A stretch of 37,342 nucleotides of DNA from Pseudomonas sp. CBZ-4 (GCF_000346755.1 NZ_ANNV01000117.1:1-37342); one strand, 5' to 3'. Shown: positions 14,704 to 25,108, counted from the first letter of the stretch. The notes: a model not told the origin generated them from the letters alone. Translations and numbers: made by a program.

Positions 14704-15960
14704 ATGAACTCCAAGTGCTATTGCACAGGGTGGTCCCTCGTGGCCGGCCTGGCGGCAAGCGTACTGGCATTGCCGAGTTTCGCTGCCGCATTGACACTCG
14801 ATGAAGCTTTGCAGCTGGCTGAAAACAATGCGCCGTCGCTGACTGCACAAGACGCGAAAATTCAGGCCGCCAGTAGTGCGGCCATCCCCGCTGGTGAACT
14901 ACCCGATCCCAAGTTGCTGCTAGGCGTACAGAACTACCCCATCGGCGGCCCAGATCGCTGGAGCATCGACCAGGACTTCATGACTATGCAAATGGTCGGA
15001 GTCAGTCAGGAGATGCCCAACAGCGCCAAGCGCAAAGCCCGCATCGAGGTCGCTGATGCGGCCATTGACCGCGCCGCCGCTGAGCGCCGGGTCGAACGTC
15101 TTAAGGTTCGTCAGGCCACGGCGTTGGCCTGGATCAACAGCTACTCCGTTGAGCGTAAAGACGCGCTCTTCCAGGACTTCTACAAAGAAAACCGTCTGCT
15201 GGCCGATACCGTCCGGGCCCAGATTGCCGGCGGCCGTGCTCAACCTGCTGATGCAGTAACGCCCAAACAGGAAGCGGCACAACTGGAGGAACAGCAGGAC
15301 GATCTGATTCGCCAGAGAGCACAGGCCCGAGCGGCGCTGAAGCGCTGGATTGGCCCAGCCGCTAACGACAAACCTGTGGGCAGCTTGCCTGAATGGCCTG
15401 TCGAAGCCTCTGGCTACTCTCATAAGCTGCAACATCACCCAGAGTTGGCAGCGTTTGCGCCAATGACCCGCGAAGCGCAAGCCAAGGTTCGTGAAGCCGA
15501 AGCGGAAAAACAGTCGGATTGGAGCTGGGAACTGGATTACCAGCGCCGTGGCCGTGAGTTTGGCGATATGGTCAGTGTGCAATTTTCATGGGATCTACCG
15601 CTGTTTCCTGACTCTCGGCAAAACCCAAAAATTGCGGCCAAGCACGCTGAACTCAACCAGCTTGAGGCTGAGCGTGAAGCCCTTTCACGCGAGCATACCC
15701 AGCAACTGGAGGACGAGCTGGCCGACTATGAACGCTTGAATCGTGCCGTACATCGAACCCAGGACAGTCTGTTGCCCTTAGCCAAGGAAAAGGTCGAGCT
15801 CAGTATGGCCAGCTACCGCGCCGGCAAAGGCGATTTGAGCTCCGTCGTGGCCGCTCGGCGCGAGCTCATCGAAGCCCGCCTCAAACAGATCGACGTGGAA
15901 GAGCAGCGAGCGCTGACCAGTGCGCGTCTGTATTTCGCTTACGGGGAGTCCAGCCAATGA
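14704..15960 (+). CDS. cusC: Outer membrane efflux channel of the Cus system (CusC-like, TolC family)
   Basis: 418 residues with a signal peptide (about 1-28, ending SFAAA), followed by LTLDEALQLAENNAPSLTAQ, the opening of outer membrane factor proteins, and two long helical repeats rich in Ala, Glu, Arg and Lys (for example AKRKARIEVADAAIDRAAAE and RAQARAALKRWI). It forms the outer membrane duct of a heavy-metal RND pump. The ATG at 14704 has AGGA 9 bases ahead; an in-frame GTG two codons earlier is possible. It overlaps cusB by 4 bases. CusC of E. coli is a lipoprotein; here I see no clear lipobox at the signal end, closer to CzcC-type channels. Confidence 0.88.
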   Translation: MNSKCYCTGWSLVAGLAASVLALPSFAAALTLDEALQLAENNAPSLTAQDAKIQAASSAAIPAGELPDPKLLLGVQNYPIGGPDRWSIDQDFMTMQMVGVSQEMPNSAKRKARIEVADAAIDRAAAERRVERLKVRQATALAWINSYSVERKDALFQDFYKENRLLADTVRAQIAGGRAQPADAVTPKQEAAQLEEQQDDLIRQRAQARAALKRWIGPAANDKPVGSLPEWPVEASGYSHKLQHHPELAAFAPMTREAQAKVREAEAEKQSDWSWELDYQRRGREFGDMVSVQFSWDLPLFPDSRQNPKIAAKHAELNQLEAEREALSREHTQQLEDELADYERLNRAVHRTQDSLLPLAKEKVELSMASYRAGKGDLSSVVAARRELIEARLKQIDVEEQRALTSARLYFAYGESSQ

Positions 15961-17441
15961 ACCTTAGAAAGTGGAACGGGGTATTGTTGGTAGGCATTTC
16001 GCTGGTATTGGGTGTTGCCGGTGGTTACTGGTTCGCTCACCAGCGCATGAGCGGAGTACCAGTTACCGCCCCGGAGCAGAGCCTCACCTCTCCGGACGAA
16101 CGCAAAGTACTGTATTGGTACGACCCTATGTACCCGCAGCAAAAGTTCGATAAGCCGGGTAAGTCGCCCTTCATGGACATGCAGATGGTTCCTCAGTACG
16201 CCGATGTCAAAGGGGACAGCGCCGCCGTTCGCATTGATCCAAGCCTGACTCAGAATCTCGGTGTGCGACTGGCTACCGTCAGTCGAGGTGTGTTTGCTTC
16301 GAGTCTGGACGTTGTCGGTGTGTTGGCCTTCAACGAGCGGGACGTCGCCGTCATCCAAGCCCGTACGGCGGGTTTCGTCGAGCGCGTGTATGCCCGTGCT
16401 CCTGGCGACGTGATCAAAGCCAATGCCGCCTTGGCGGATATTCTTGTACCTGAGTGGGCTGCGGCTCAGGAAGAGTTTCTCGCACTCAAGCGTAGTGGCG
16501 ATGCGGGCTTGCTGGCCGCGGCTCGCCAGCGTTTGCGGCTCACCGGGATGTCGGCGGCATCAATTGCACAAGTAGAGCGCAGTGGCAAAATCCAACCAAA
16601 CCTGACCCTCACCAGCCCTATTAGTGGCGTGCTGCAAGAGCTCAATGTACGCGAGGGTATGACGGTGGCCGCCGGCGAGACACTGGCACGCGTTAATGGT
16701 TTGAGTAGCGTCTGGCTGGCCCTGGCCGTTCCAGAGACTGAATCTGGATCGATCCTCATGGGGCAATCGGCAGAGGCACGTTTGCCCGCATTCCCTGGGG
16801 TTGTGCTCAAGGGCGTCGTCAGCGCGATTCTTCCGGAAACCAATCCGGATAGCCGCACCCTTCGAGTACGGGTCGAATTACCCAATACCGACGGACGCCT
16901 CAGGCCGGGTTTGACGGCGCAGGTCCGCCTGAATCGTTCGACCGAGCAAAGTGTGTTGTGGGTGCCGAGCGAGGCGGTTATCCGCACGGGCCGACGTGCC
17001 TTGGTGATGCTCGCCGAAAACGCGGGCCGCTACCGTCCCGTGGAGGTGCAACTCGGGCAGGAAAGCGATGGTAAGACAGCGATAGTAAATGGTCTGGAAG
17101 AAGGACAGAAGGTGGTTACCTCTGGCCAGTTCCTGCTCGACTCGGAGGCCAGTCTAAAGGGCATTGTTGCAAGCTCGGAGGAAGAGTCACCACCTCGCGC
17201 AGCAGCCTCCAGTTTTCATGAAGCGGATGGGCAGATCGTTGAGATCAACGATAAAGAAGTCACGCTTGCCCATGGTCCCTTCAAGACGCTGGGCATGCCT
17301 GGTATGACGATGACGTTCCCACTCGCCAATCCGGCGTTGATGCAAGGCCTCAAAACGGGCGATAAGGTTCGGATTGCGGTGAGCCAGACCGATGATGGTT
17401 TGCGTGTTGAACGTCTGGACAAATCGGGGAGCCAGCCATGA
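15957..17441 (+). CDS. cusB: RND periplasmic adaptor CusB with a fused C-terminal CusF-like domain
   Basis: 494 residues. An N-terminal helix anchors it, then a heavy-metal-binding stretch ([29 protein letters not shown]), then the adaptor core: barrel-sandwich halves ([36 protein letters not shown]) around an alpha hairpin, a beta barrel and membrane-proximal domain to about residue 400. The last 75 residues are a CusF-like fold ([32 protein letters not shown]) in which the Trp of the CusF copper site is replaced by Met. CusB links the inner and outer membrane parts of the pump and passes metal to CusA; the fused domain would act as a tethered chaperone. It overlaps both neighbours by 4 bases. 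Confidence 0.92.
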   Translation: MNLRKWNGVLLVGISLVLGVAGGYWFAHQRMSGVPVTAPEQSLTSPDERKVLYWYDPMYPQQKFDKPGKSPFMDMQMVPQYADVKGDSAAVRIDPSLTQNLGVRLATVSRGVFASSLDVVGVLAFNERDVAVIQARTAGFVERVYARAPGDVIKANAALADILVPEWAAAQEEFLALKRSGDAGLLAAARQRLRLTGMSAASIAQVERSGKIQPNLTLTSPISGVLQELNVREGMTVAAGETLARVNGLSSVWLALAVPETESGSILMGQSAEARLPAFPGVVLKGVVSAILPETNPDSRTLRVRVELPNTDGRLRPGLTAQVRLNRSTEQSVLWVPSEAVIRTGRRALVMLAENAGRYRPVEVQLGQESDGKTAIVNGLEEGQKVVTSGQFLLDSEASLKGIVASSEEESPPRAAASSFHEADGQIVEINDKEVTLAHGPFKTLGMPGMTMTFPLANPALMQGLKTGDKVRIAVSQTDDGLRVERLDKSGSQP

Positions 17442-20400
17442 TCGCTGCCCTGATTCGTTGGTCAGTGGCCAACCGATTCCTGGTGCTACTGGCGACGCTG
17501 TTTGTCACGGCTTGGGGCATTTGGTCGGTGCAGAGCACGCCCATCGATGCGCTGCCGGATCTCTCCGATGTTCAGGTGATCATCCGCACCCCTTATCCGG
17601 GACAAGCGCCGCAGATTGTCGAGAACCAAGTGACCTATCCGTTGGCCACCACCATGCTCTCGGTGCCGGGGGCCAAGACGGTGCGTGGTTATTCCTTCTT
17701 CGGTGACAGCTTCGTTTACGTGCTGTTCGAAGACGGGACTGACCTGTATTGGGCGCGCTCACGGGTGTTGGAATACTTAAGTCAGATACAAAGCCGATTG
17801 CCGGCCAGCGCCAAGCCGGCGTTGGGGCCGGATGCAACGGGGGTGGGCTGGATCTATCAGTACGCGCTGGTGGATCGCAGTGGCGGACACGATTTGGCGC
17901 AGCTGCGCGCACTTCAGGACTGGTTCCTCAAGTTCGAACTCAAGACGCTGCCCAACGTTGCGGAAGTGGCCACCGTGGGTGGCATGGTCAAGCAGTACCA
18001 GGTGCAGCTTGATCCGGTCAAACTGGCCAGCCTCGGCATCACTCAGGCTGAGGTCACCGAGGCTATCGGCAAGGCCAATCAGGAAACGGGTGGCGCCGTG
18101 CTGGAGATGGCAGAAACCGAGTTCATCGTGCGGGCTTCCGGCTACCTGAAGACGCTCAATGACTTTCGGGCGATCCCGCTCAAGCTGGGTGCGGGAGGCG
18201 TGCCGGTGACCCTTGGCGATGTCGCCACGATTCAGCTGGGACCGGAAATGCGGCGCGGCATTACCGAACTCGATGGCGAAGGCGAGACCGTCGGCGGCGT
18301 GGTGATTTTGCGCAGCGGCAAAAATGCTCGCGAGACCATTGCGGCGGTCAAAACCAAACTCGACGAACTGAAAAGCAGTCTGCCGGCCGGGGTGGAAATC
18401 GTCACCACCTACGACCGCAGCAAGCTGATCGACCGCGCAGTGGAAAATCTCAGCCACAAGCTGATCGAAGAGTTCATCGTCGTCGCGTTGGTCTGTGGGA
18501 TCTTCCTCTGGCATCTGCGCTCATCTCTGGTGGCAATCATCTCGCTGCCGGTTGGGGTGCTGATTGCCTTCATCGTCATGCGTTACCAAGGTATCAACGC
18601 CAACATCATGTCCCTGGGTGGGATTGCCATCGCCATCGGCGCCATGGTCGATGCTGCCGTGGTGATGATCGAGAATGCCCACAAGAAGATTGAGGCATGG
18701 CACGCGGCCAATCCGGAGGAAGAACTGAAGGGTGAACGTCATTGGCACGTCATGACCGAAGCCGCGGCAGAGGTAGGCCCCGCGCTTTTCTTCTGTTTGT
18801 TGATCATCACCCTGTCGTTCATTCCGGTGTTCACGCTGGAAGCTCAGGAAGGACGGCTGTTCGGCCCTTTGGCGTTCACCAAAACCTACGCCATGGCCGC
18901 AGCGGCGGGATTGTCCGTGACCTTGGTGCCGGTGCTGATGGGCTACTGGATTCGAGGACGAATTCCCAGTGAACATCAGAACCCGTTGAACCGGTGGTTG
19001 ATTCGGATCTATAAGCCAGCACTGGACGCAGTCTTGCGTCGACCAAAGATCACGCTGCTGGTGGCGCTATTGGTTTTTGTCAGTGCGCTATGGCCAATGT
19101 CTCGCTTGGGTGGCGAGTTTCTTCCCCCTTTGGACGAGGGCGATCTGCTCTATATGCCTTCGGCCCTGCCGGGGCTGTCGGCGCAGAAAGCGGCGCAACT
19201 GCTGCAACAGACCGACCGCCTGATCAAGACCGTGCCAGAGGTCGAACACGTCTTCGGTAAAGCCGGTCGTGCTGAAACCGCCACCGACCCGGCACCGCTG
19301 GAAATGTTCGAAACCACGATCCAATTCAAGCCGCAAGAGCAATGGCGCCCAGGCATGACCCAGGAAAATTTGGTGGAAGAACTGGATCGAGTGGTACGAG
19401 TCCCTGGGCTGACGAATATCTGGATACCGCCGATTCGCAACCGTATCGACATGCTTGCCACGGGGATCAAGAGTCCCATTGGAGTGAAAATTGCAGGCAC
19501 CAACCTGACGGAGATCGATGCCGCGACTCAGGCGGTCGAGCGAGTGGCCAAGGGTGTACCCGGTGTCAGTTCCGCTCTGGCCGAGCGACTGACCGGTGGT
19601 CGCTATATCGATGTGGATATCGACCGCAAAGCCGCCGCCCGTTACGGACTGAATATCGCCGATGTGCAGTCCATAGTGGCCGGCGCTATCGGCGGTGAAA
19701 ACGTCGGCGAAACCATTGAAGGGCTTGCACGCTTCCCGATCAACGTGCGTTACCCACGGGAGTGGCGTGACTCGCTCGGTGCCTTGGAGCAATTGCCGAT
19801 CTATACCCCGCTAGGTAGCCAGATCACCCTCGGCACAGTGGCGAAGGTCAAAGTCACGGACGGTCCGCCGATGCTCAAAAGCGAGAACGCACGACCTTCA
19901 GGTTGGGTGTACATCGATGTGCGTGGTAGGGACATTGCGTCTGTGGTCGCTGATCTACGACGGGTCGTCAATGAGCAGGTCAAGTTGCAGCCCGGCATGA
20001 GCCAGAGTTACTCGGGGCAGTTCGAATTTCTCGAAAGGGCCAACGCACGACTCAAACTGGTGGTGCCTGCCACGCTGTTGATCATCTTCGTGCTGCTTTA
20101 CCTGACGTTTGCCCGCTTCGACGAGGCCCTGCTGATCATGGCCACTCTGCCATTCGCCCTGACTGGCGGGGCATGGTTCCTCTATCTGTTGGGGTTCAAC
20201 CTGTCGGTCGCCACCGGGGTCGGCTTTATCGCCTTGGCCGGTGTTTCTGCCGAATTTGGCGTGATCATGCTGCTCTACCTGAAAAACGCCTGGGCCGAAC
20301 GTGAAGACCTCGGTGACAACACTGAGCGTGGGCTGATTGCGGCCATTCGTGAAGGGGCCGTGCAGCGTGTTCGACCCAAGGCCATGACCGTGGCCGTGAT

Positions 20401-20596
20401 CATTGCCGGCCTGTTACCCATCCTGTTGGGCAGCGGCACCGGCAGCGAGGTGATGAGCCGCATCGCCGCGCCCATGGTCGGCGGCATGATCACCGCACCC
20501 TTGCTGTCGCTGTTTGTCATTCCGGCAGCCTATCGCCTGATGCGTCGCCGGCACCTCCAGGTTGTATCCACCAATCCTCAAGGAAAAGTCGTATGA
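17438..20596 (+). CDS. cusA: Copper/silver RND efflux pump CusA
   Basis: 1052 residues, the standard heavy-metal RND length, with 12 transmembrane helices and two large periplasmic loops. The metal-site methionines fall at M573 (LLYMPSA), M623 (PLEMFETT) and M672 (NRIDMLATG), the same residue numbers I recall for E. coli CusA, which argues for Cu(I)/Ag(I) rather than zinc or cobalt as substrate. Proton-relay acidic residues occur in the central helices ([16 protein letters not shown]). It forms a trimer with CusB and CusC and exports metal across the outer membrane. It overlaps cusB and cusF by 4 bases each. Confidence 0.95.
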   Translation: MIAALIRWSVANRFLVLLATLFVTAWGIWSVQSTPIDALPDLSDVQVIIRTPYPGQAPQIVENQVTYPLATTMLSVPGAKTVRGYSFFGDSFVYVLFEDGTDLYWARSRVLEYLSQIQSRLPASAKPALGPDATGVGWIYQYALVDRSGGHDLAQLRALQDWFLKFELKTLPNVAEVATVGGMVKQYQVQLDPVKLASLGITQAEVTEAIGKANQETGGAVLEMAETEFIVRASGYLKTLNDFRAIPLKLGAGGVPVTLGDVATIQLGPEMRRGITELDGEGETVGGVVILRSGKNARETIAAVKTKLDELKSSLPAGVEIVTTYDRSKLIDRAVENLSHKLIEEFIVVALVCGIFLWHLRSSLVAIISLPVGVLIAFIVMRYQGINANIMSLGGIAIAIGAMVDAAVVMIENAHKKIEAWHAANPEEELKGERHWHVMTEAAAEVGPALFFCLLIITLSFIPVFTLEAQEGRLFGPLAFTKTYAMAAAAGLSVTLVPVLMGYWIRGRIPSEHQNPLNRWLIRIYKPALDAVLRRPKITLLVALLVFVSALWPMSRLGGEFLPPLDEGDLLYMPSALPGLSAQKAAQLLQQTDRLIKTVPEVEHVFGKAGRAETATDPAPLEMFETTIQFKPQEQWRPGMTQENLVEELDRVVRVPGLTNIWIPPIRNRIDMLATGIKSPIGVKIAGTNLTEIDAATQAVERVAKGVPGVSSALAERLTGGRYIDVDIDRKAAARYGLNIADVQSIVAGAIGGENVGETIEGLARFPINVRYPREWRDSLGALEQLPIYTPLGSQITLGTVAKVKVTDGPPMLKSENARPSGWVYIDVRGRDIASVVADLRRVVNEQVKLQPGMSQSYSGQFEFLERANARLKLVVPATLLIIFVLLYLTFARFDEALLIMATLPFALTGGAWFLYLLGFNLSVATGVGFIALAGVSAEFGVIMLLYLKNAWAEREDLGDNTERGLIAAIREGAVQRVRPKAMTVAVIIAGLLPILLGSGTGSEVMSRIAAPMVGGMITAPLLSLFVIPAAYRLMRRRHLQVVSTNPQGKVV

Positions 20597-20943
20597 AACT
20601 GACCCTGATTGCAGTTGCAAGCACCGTATTTGCGCTGTCACTTTCTGCCCACGCGGAGGATATGCCGGGCATGAAAATGGACGGTATGGAGGGCATGCAG
20701 ATTAAGCAGGACGTAAAGCAGGCTCCGATAGCCAAAGCGGAGGGCACGATCAAGTCAATTAACTCCGAGAAGCAGACAGTGACTATCGCTCATGGCGCCG
20801 TGCCAGCCGTGCAGTGGCCTGCTATGACCATGGCTTTTTCCGTAACGGAAGATCAGCTGACAGGGCTGACGGCCGGAGACCAAGTGTCGTTTTCATTTCG
20901 GTTAGAGGGTGGCCGAGCCACGATTGTATCCATCAAAAAGTGA
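20593..20943 (+). CDS. cusF: Periplasmic copper/silver chaperone CusF
   Basis: 116 residues: a signal peptide (1-21, ending SAHA), a short Met-rich linker ([12 protein letters not shown]), and the CusF five-strand barrel. The Cu(I)/Ag(I) ligands are in place: H67 (TIAHG), W75, M78 and M80 (QWPAMTM). It hands metal from the periplasm to CusB. It is the last gene of the cus operon, overlapping cusA by 4 bases. Together with the CusF-like tail on CusB the system has two CusF modules, only this one with the capping Trp. The 184 bases after it contain a weak imperfect hairpin near 20960-20990 and no gene. Confidence 0.92.
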   Translation: MKLTLIAVASTVFALSLSAHAEDMPGMKMDGMEGMQIKQDVKQAPIAKAEGTIKSINSEKQTVTIAHGAVPAVQWPAMTMAFSVTEDQLTGLTAGDQVSFSFRLEGGRATIVSIKK

Positions 20944-21127
20944 AATGGCGGTAATGGAAGTAGCCGGAGCGTAATGTCGCGTCGGCTTCTGCCACCCGCT
21001 TTTTACGAAAACCAATTATTCAGTAACGGAGCGTGTATGGCCGCTATTGGCTGTGGATTCGATCGATCAATGCTATGAATGAAGCTGCGATAGTGTTTGG
21101 TAGAGAGACAGAGCAAGGAGAAGGCAT

Positions 21128-22642
21128 ATGCTAGACAGCGGATGGAAGGCGCGCTTAGATATTCTGCGGGACGCAGTGAAAAGAAATATGCTTGATAAGC
21201 TAGTCGGACATGGCTGGGAAGCGTCCATAGTCCGTGAGGTTGCCGCAGGAGAGTATGTGGTCGTAAAGGCGTCTAGAGGCGGGGCGGAGCGTTCGGCCGC
21301 AGTACTCTATTCGTCAGCGACGAGCAACAATGTATACAAGCAACTGGCTGGAGAGGTGTCCGTTATCTTTTTTAACGGACAGCCGTACATGGTTGAGTCA
21401 TTCGCTATGGGGGTATCCATTCCCGTGAAGCCGATTGACGATTTTCAACCCTTTCTCATCGAATGGAACCGTGAAAGCAGTACTGGAAAGTTTGCTCCTA
21501 CGACAACGCAAGCAGAAGAGACGAGCATTGAAGAGTTGCAAGCACCGCGGCGAGTGCTACTTTCAGAAACTCCGATAGAAGCAGTCTGGGCGAGGCTTGC
21601 TCAGTTAAAAAGTGCGACTCTTGCTCGAAAGATGGTCGACCGTCGCGCTCAACTTGAAAGCTTAAGTCTTGACCCGTCGACCATTGTGTCAAAGGGAGAG
21701 GGCGTTGCTTTCGCGCTCCGCAATGCCACCGATTATTTCAGTGCCATTGATCGGAGAAATGTCAGTCAACGTGTACTCAATCTGTATTACGGCACAATGT
21801 CGTTCGCATTTGCCGAGATGCTTGCTTCACCAGATGGTCCTCAAACCCTTTCAGAGTTGGAGGCAACAACCAAAAAAGGGCATGGCCTTTATACCCATGA
21901 TGGTTTAGATGAGCGATTTGAGAGTCTGGCCATTGGTGCGCTCGTCTCGGGCTTTTTCCCAAGTTGGGTTAAATCGATGTCTGCAAACTCACTTGTCGCT
22001 GCCAAACGGAAACCAGACGGTCTGGATGCACTGAAAGCACTGCCCGTTGAAAGCTGGGTTACGATGGAGCAGCTGTTTTCTCGGATACCTGAGGTTGCGG
22101 ATCTTTTTGAAGACATATTTGAAGGCAAGCCGTCTTGGGTTATTCCTGCTTACGATCAAAAAAGTAACGGTCAGCAGCACCGTGCAACGACGACCTACGC
22201 CCTGTTGATAGATGAGTCTGGAAGAATGACTGCGAATGATATCGCTGCTTTTCCTGGGCCAATTCGCGAAATTGTCCAAGTATCGTCTAGGTCATCAGCG
22301 AGCCATTTCCGTGTGGCAATTGATCATCCGGAATCGAGTATTTGGTGGGATGCACTTCAGCTGCATCACAGTCCATTTAAAAGGCATGCGCTCATGTTGC
22401 CGCTGTTTGGAGCGATAAATGAGTATCGAGCGACATCTTTGGTGTTGCTCTATGCGTTATCCATTCTGGTTCGGTATCGTCCAAGCCTATGGCGGCAAAT
22501 ACAGGAAGGGGAGCTTGATCATTTCAGGTCACTGATCGAGACGTTCCTTTCAGCAGTTGAGCGCATTCTTCCAGAACAGTTTCTGGAGAAAATTACGGGT
22601 CAGTCGATCTCTGTCCATCAACCCGGCTCGTTTTTTTCCTAG
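21128..22642 (+). CDS. YaaC-like protein of unknown function next to the integrase
   Basis: 504 residues with no signal peptide or membrane segments. From about residue 180 it resembles YaaC-family proteins: NVSQRVLNLYYGTMSFAFAE, KKGHGL, and near the end SLVLLYALSILVRYRPSLW, patterns I associate with that family. The first 130 residues are a separate region of alternating strands (WEASIVREVAAGEYVVVKAS and following), then a variable linker. AAGGAG lies close before the ATG. It is not related to copper genes and sits alone between the cus operon and the integrase, a position often held by passenger genes such as defence genes, but no nuclease, NTPase or other active-site motif is evident. It is more AT-rich than the backbone. 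Confidence 0.6.
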   Translation: MLDSGWKARLDILRDAVKRNMLDKLVGHGWEASIVREVAAGEYVVVKASRGGAERSAAVLYSSATSNNVYKQLAGEVSVIFFNGQPYMVESFAMGVSIPVKPIDDFQPFLIEWNRESSTGKFAPTTTQAEETSIEELQAPRRVLLSETPIEAVWARLAQLKSATLARKMVDRRAQLESLSLDPSTIVSKGEGVAFALRNATDYFSAIDRRNVSQRVLNLYYGTMSFAFAEMLASPDGPQTLSELEATTKKGHGLYTHDGLDERFESLAIGALVSGFFPSWVKSMSANSLVAAKRKPDGLDALKALPVESWVTMEQLFSRIPEVADLFEDIFEGKPSWVIPAYDQKSNGQQHRATTTYALLIDESGRMTANDIAAFPGPIREIVQVSSRSSASHFRVAIDHPESSIWWDALQLHHSPFKRHALMLPLFGAINEYRATSLVLLYALSILVRYRPSLWRQIQEGELDHFRSLIETFLSAVERILPEQFLEKITGQSISVHQPGSFFS

Positions 22643-22709
22643 GATGGTTGAAGACCCTGAGCATTCCTCCGTCCGTTTTCAGTTGAAATCTTCGGGAAAC
22701 CCACTTTGC

Positions 22710-24170
22710 CTATCCGATTGAGGGCGTCGGGGATCCATTGGCGGCGTAGTCTGGAAAAGACATCATCGACTCGGTCGGTGTGTGCTCATAGGTTGAGGAC
22801 AGCACTGCACTGAGGCGATCGCCCAACAGGTTCCAGGCGCGCTTCTTCTCTTCTGCATAATCGTGATGCAGGTAGTGGCGCCTGACCCGGGAGCCGGCCA
22901 GCACATGGTTTTGGCAGCGATCGATGACGTCCAGGCTGACACCCAACGCCTGCATCATGGTCGCGCCCGTGCGGCGCAGGTCATGCGGCGTCCAGTCGCC
23001 GTTTTGGCCGTCGGCAAGGACCAGGGTGTCGTCATGACGCCGTCTGGAAAGGGCCTTGCGGTTTTTGAACCGGGCCTGGCGATCGCCGACCTGTTTACTC
23101 ACCACCTTTACGTCCACATGCCCATCATCCTGCTTGTTCGGAAAGCACCACTGGGAGTCTCCCGTCAGGGTCTTGAGTTCCTGAAAGAAATGCAGGGCGA
23201 AGGGGGAGAGGAAGACATGGTGGTCCTGTTTCTTGCCGCGGGTGCCTTTGACGTTTTCACTGGGGAGAAACCACGTTTGCCGCTCCAGATCGACATTTTT
23301 CCATTCGGCCTGGAGCAACTCGCCAATCCGGCACAGCGTGCCCAGGCTGATCCAGAGCGCGAGCTGCGTTTCCTTCTTTAGCGGCCGAATGCCGTCGTAT
23401 TTTTGGCCCGCGGGGAGGGCGTCGTAATCGGCGGTCATTTGCTGGAAGCGGTTGTGCAGTTCCAACAGCTCAGCCGGGGAAAGGATGCGGCTTCGTTCCG
23501 CTTCGTAGTCGGCAGGGATCAATGGGGAGATGTCGACCAGTTCAGTCGGATCACCCTCAATCAGTAACGCCCGCCAAGGTTGGCGCTTTCTGGCCCAGCT
23601 GAACATCTGGGTAAGGTCTGCGAAGAAGCTGATGGCTTGCCGGTGAGCGCCGCGGTTGACCACGGCCCGGATCAGCGCCCGAACATCGTGTTCGGAAACA
23701 TTGTTCACCGCTGTCCTACCGAGTGCTGGCAAAAGGTCCTTGTTAAAGCGCCGTTGCAACTCGGCATTTCCGTCTTTACGCGCCACACCATCCAGCAGCC
23801 AGGCCTTGGCCAAATCCTGGACGGTCAGCGTTTGCACCTTCGTCGACTTTTCCTGCTCGGCTTTTGCGTTCGTCGCGGCATGCGCCTGTACCTTGGCGGT
23901 TTTCTTTTGCTCGTTGGGATTGATCTGCTCATCGATGAGCGCACGGGCCTGGTTGCGTGCCTTGCGGATGTCTGTCAGGGATTTGCGCGGCCAGGACCCG
24001 CAGGAGTACTCTTTGTTCTGCTCGCCCCACCGATAGCGATAGAAAAAGCTGACCGACACACCGTCCTTACGGACTGAGATTCGACCGGCCAGATTGCCAT
24101 CCTCCCTGAGGATGCGGCCGGCATCATTGGCGGTCAGCGACTCGAGTTCTTTGATGGTAATTTTGGCCAT
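22710..24170 (-). CDS. Tyrosine-type site-specific recombinase (island integrase, P4 type)
   Basis: 486 residues. The N-terminus (MAKITIKELESLTANDAGRI, then SVSFFYRYRWGEQNKEYSCG) is the arm-binding domain seen in P4-like integrases; a Lys/Ala linker follows, then a SAM-like core-binding domain, and the catalytic domain with R in SLGTLCRIGELL, HDLRRTGATMM (HxxR) and the probable nucleophile Tyr in RRHYLHHDY. The start at 24170 has GGAG about 9 bases upstream; the longer frame to 24200 adds ten residues. It integrates and excises the island at the tRNA-Pro 3' end lying 160 bases to the right. It converges with the YaaC-like gene, 67 bases apart. The whole catalytic set is present, so it may be active. 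Confidence 0.92.
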   Translation of the reverse strand: MAKITIKELESLTANDAGRILREDGNLAGRISVRKDGVSVSFFYRYRWGEQNKEYSCGSWPRKSLTDIRKARNQARALIDEQINPNEQKKTAKVQAHAATNAKAEQEKSTKVQTLTVQDLAKAWLLDGVARKDGNAELQRRFNKDLLPALGRTAVNNVSEHDVRALIRAVVNRGAHRQAISFFADLTQMFSWARKRQPWRALLIEGDPTELVDISPLIPADYEAERSRILSPAELLELHNRFQQMTADYDALPAGQKYDGIRPLKKETQLALWISLGTLCRIGELLQAEWKNVDLERQTWFLPSENVKGTRGKKQDHHVFLSPFALHFFQELKTLTGDSQWCFPNKQDDGHVDVKVVSKQVGDRQARFKNRKALSRRRHDDTLVLADGQNGDWTPHDLRRTGATMMQALGVSLDVIDRCQNHVLAGSRVRRHYLHHDYAEEKKRAWNLLGDRLSAVLSSTYEHTPTESMMSFPDYAANGSPTPSIG

Positions 24171-24330
24171 GAAATGGACTCCCCCTACTTTTACCCCCAC
24201 AAAAACGTCGGCTCTTGGTGGACGTTACTGGACTCTCGTAGAGCAGAACGCCGCTGGAGCTGAAGTAAATACTAGCTTAGAAAAATCCAGAGTAAAATTT
24301 TGGAGTCTTTCAAGAAGTATGAAAAAGGAG

Positions 24331-24375
24331 ATGGGGTGCTAGGGGTCGAGTGTTCGAATCACTCCGTCCCGACCA
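24331..24375 (+). other. 3' fragment of tRNA-Pro(GGG): attachment-site repeat at the island end
   Basis: The 45 bases start in an anticodon loop (atggggt, anticodon GGG), continue with the 3' half of the anticodon stem (gctag), the variable loop, a perfect T arm (gagtg-ttcgaat-cactc), the 3' acceptor strand cgtcccg, the discriminator base and CCA. The 5' half is missing: nothing upstream pairs with gctag or cgtcccg. This is what integration into a tRNA 3' end leaves at the far boundary of an island. The intact tRNA should lie at the other end, left of the window. The gene tRNA-Pro(GGG) is inferred from the anticodon and ends. Confidence 0.8.
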
Positions 24376-24391
24376 TATTTTTCAATGACTT

Positions 24392-24420
24392 AGGCCAATG
24401 CTCAGAGCATTGGCCTTTTT
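24392..24420 (+). terminator. Rho-independent terminator behind the tRNA fragment
   Basis: aggccaatgctc and gagcattggcct form a 12-bp stem with almost no loop, followed by ttttt. It lies 16 bases after the CCA end and was probably the native terminator of the tRNA-Pro gene, marking the first backbone sequence after the island. Confidence 0.85.
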
Positions 24421-24657
24421 CATGTGCGTGATTTTTGCATGACTTCACGCCAGGCCCGCCCAGTTCGGGGTGTCTCGTATCTGGGACGCCTGTCTCAATT
24501 CTAATGACTGCATAGCCGCCGCCATCACGGCATACCTTGTTACAACCATTCGCCCCTGGGGATAGTCGGTATAGAACTTCGGCCTTTTGTTCTCCTCCAA
24601 ATACCAGGCGTGCTTTAAACCGTGAGCGCCAGCTGACAACCCATAGAGGTTCACAGA

Positions 24658-25089
24658 ATGAAAATGACACTACCCGCCCTGGTTTTGGGTGCCCTCATTG
24701 CGCAAGGAGCGATGGCCGCTGGAGATGGCACCGCCGCTCTTGGAGGCGGCGTTGGTGGTGCCCTTGGAAACATCGTAGGTCAACAGCTCGGTGGCTCGAC
24801 GGGCGCAGCGGTAGGCGCAGGTGTTGGTGGTGCCGCGGGCAGTGCTGTCGGCGCTCAACGAGGCAATAGAGCGGAAGCCGCATTAGGTGGCGGTATCGGC
24901 TCAGCCGGCGGCTCGCTTATTGGTAATCGTCTCGGCGGCACCACTGGATCGACTATCGGCGCCGGTGTGGGTGGTGCGGCAGGCGGCGCGCTGGGGAATA
25001 ACCTGGCAGATGATGAGAGTAGTCATCGATCAGATGGCAAGAAGCACAAAGGTAACAACAAACACAAACACAAGAACAAGCATCGTTAG
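24658..25089 (+). CDS. Exported glycine-zipper protein with a Lys/His-rich tail
   Basis: 143 residues: a signal peptide (1-20, ending GAMAA), then glycine-zipper repeats in which GGxxGxxxG units recur (GGGVGGALGNIVGQQLGG, AGVGGAAGSAVGAQRGN, then a near duplicate GGGIGSAGGSLIGNRLGG, AGVGGAAGGALGNNLA), so the zipper region was doubled. The C-terminus is strongly basic (KKHKGNNKHKHKNKHR). Glycine-zipper proteins of this size are common in Pseudomonas envelopes and may oligomerise in or at the outer membrane. The start ATG at 24658 gives the signal peptide. First backbone gene after the island; its function is unknown. Bases 24421-24657 hold no gene I can support. Confidence 0.75.
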   Translation: MKMTLPALVLGALIAQGAMAAGDGTAALGGGVGGALGNIVGQQLGGSTGAAVGAGVGGAAGSAVGAQRGNRAEAALGGGIGSAGGSLIGNRLGGTTGSTIGAGVGGAAGGALGNNLADDESSHRSDGKKHKGNNKHKHKNKHR

Positions 25090-25108
25090 CGCCTGACCTC
25101 GCTGCATT

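Noticed and set aside
24331..24375. A complete tRNA-Pro gene
   Set aside because: The 5' acceptor strand, D arm and 5' anticodon strand are absent upstream; only a 3' fragment is present.
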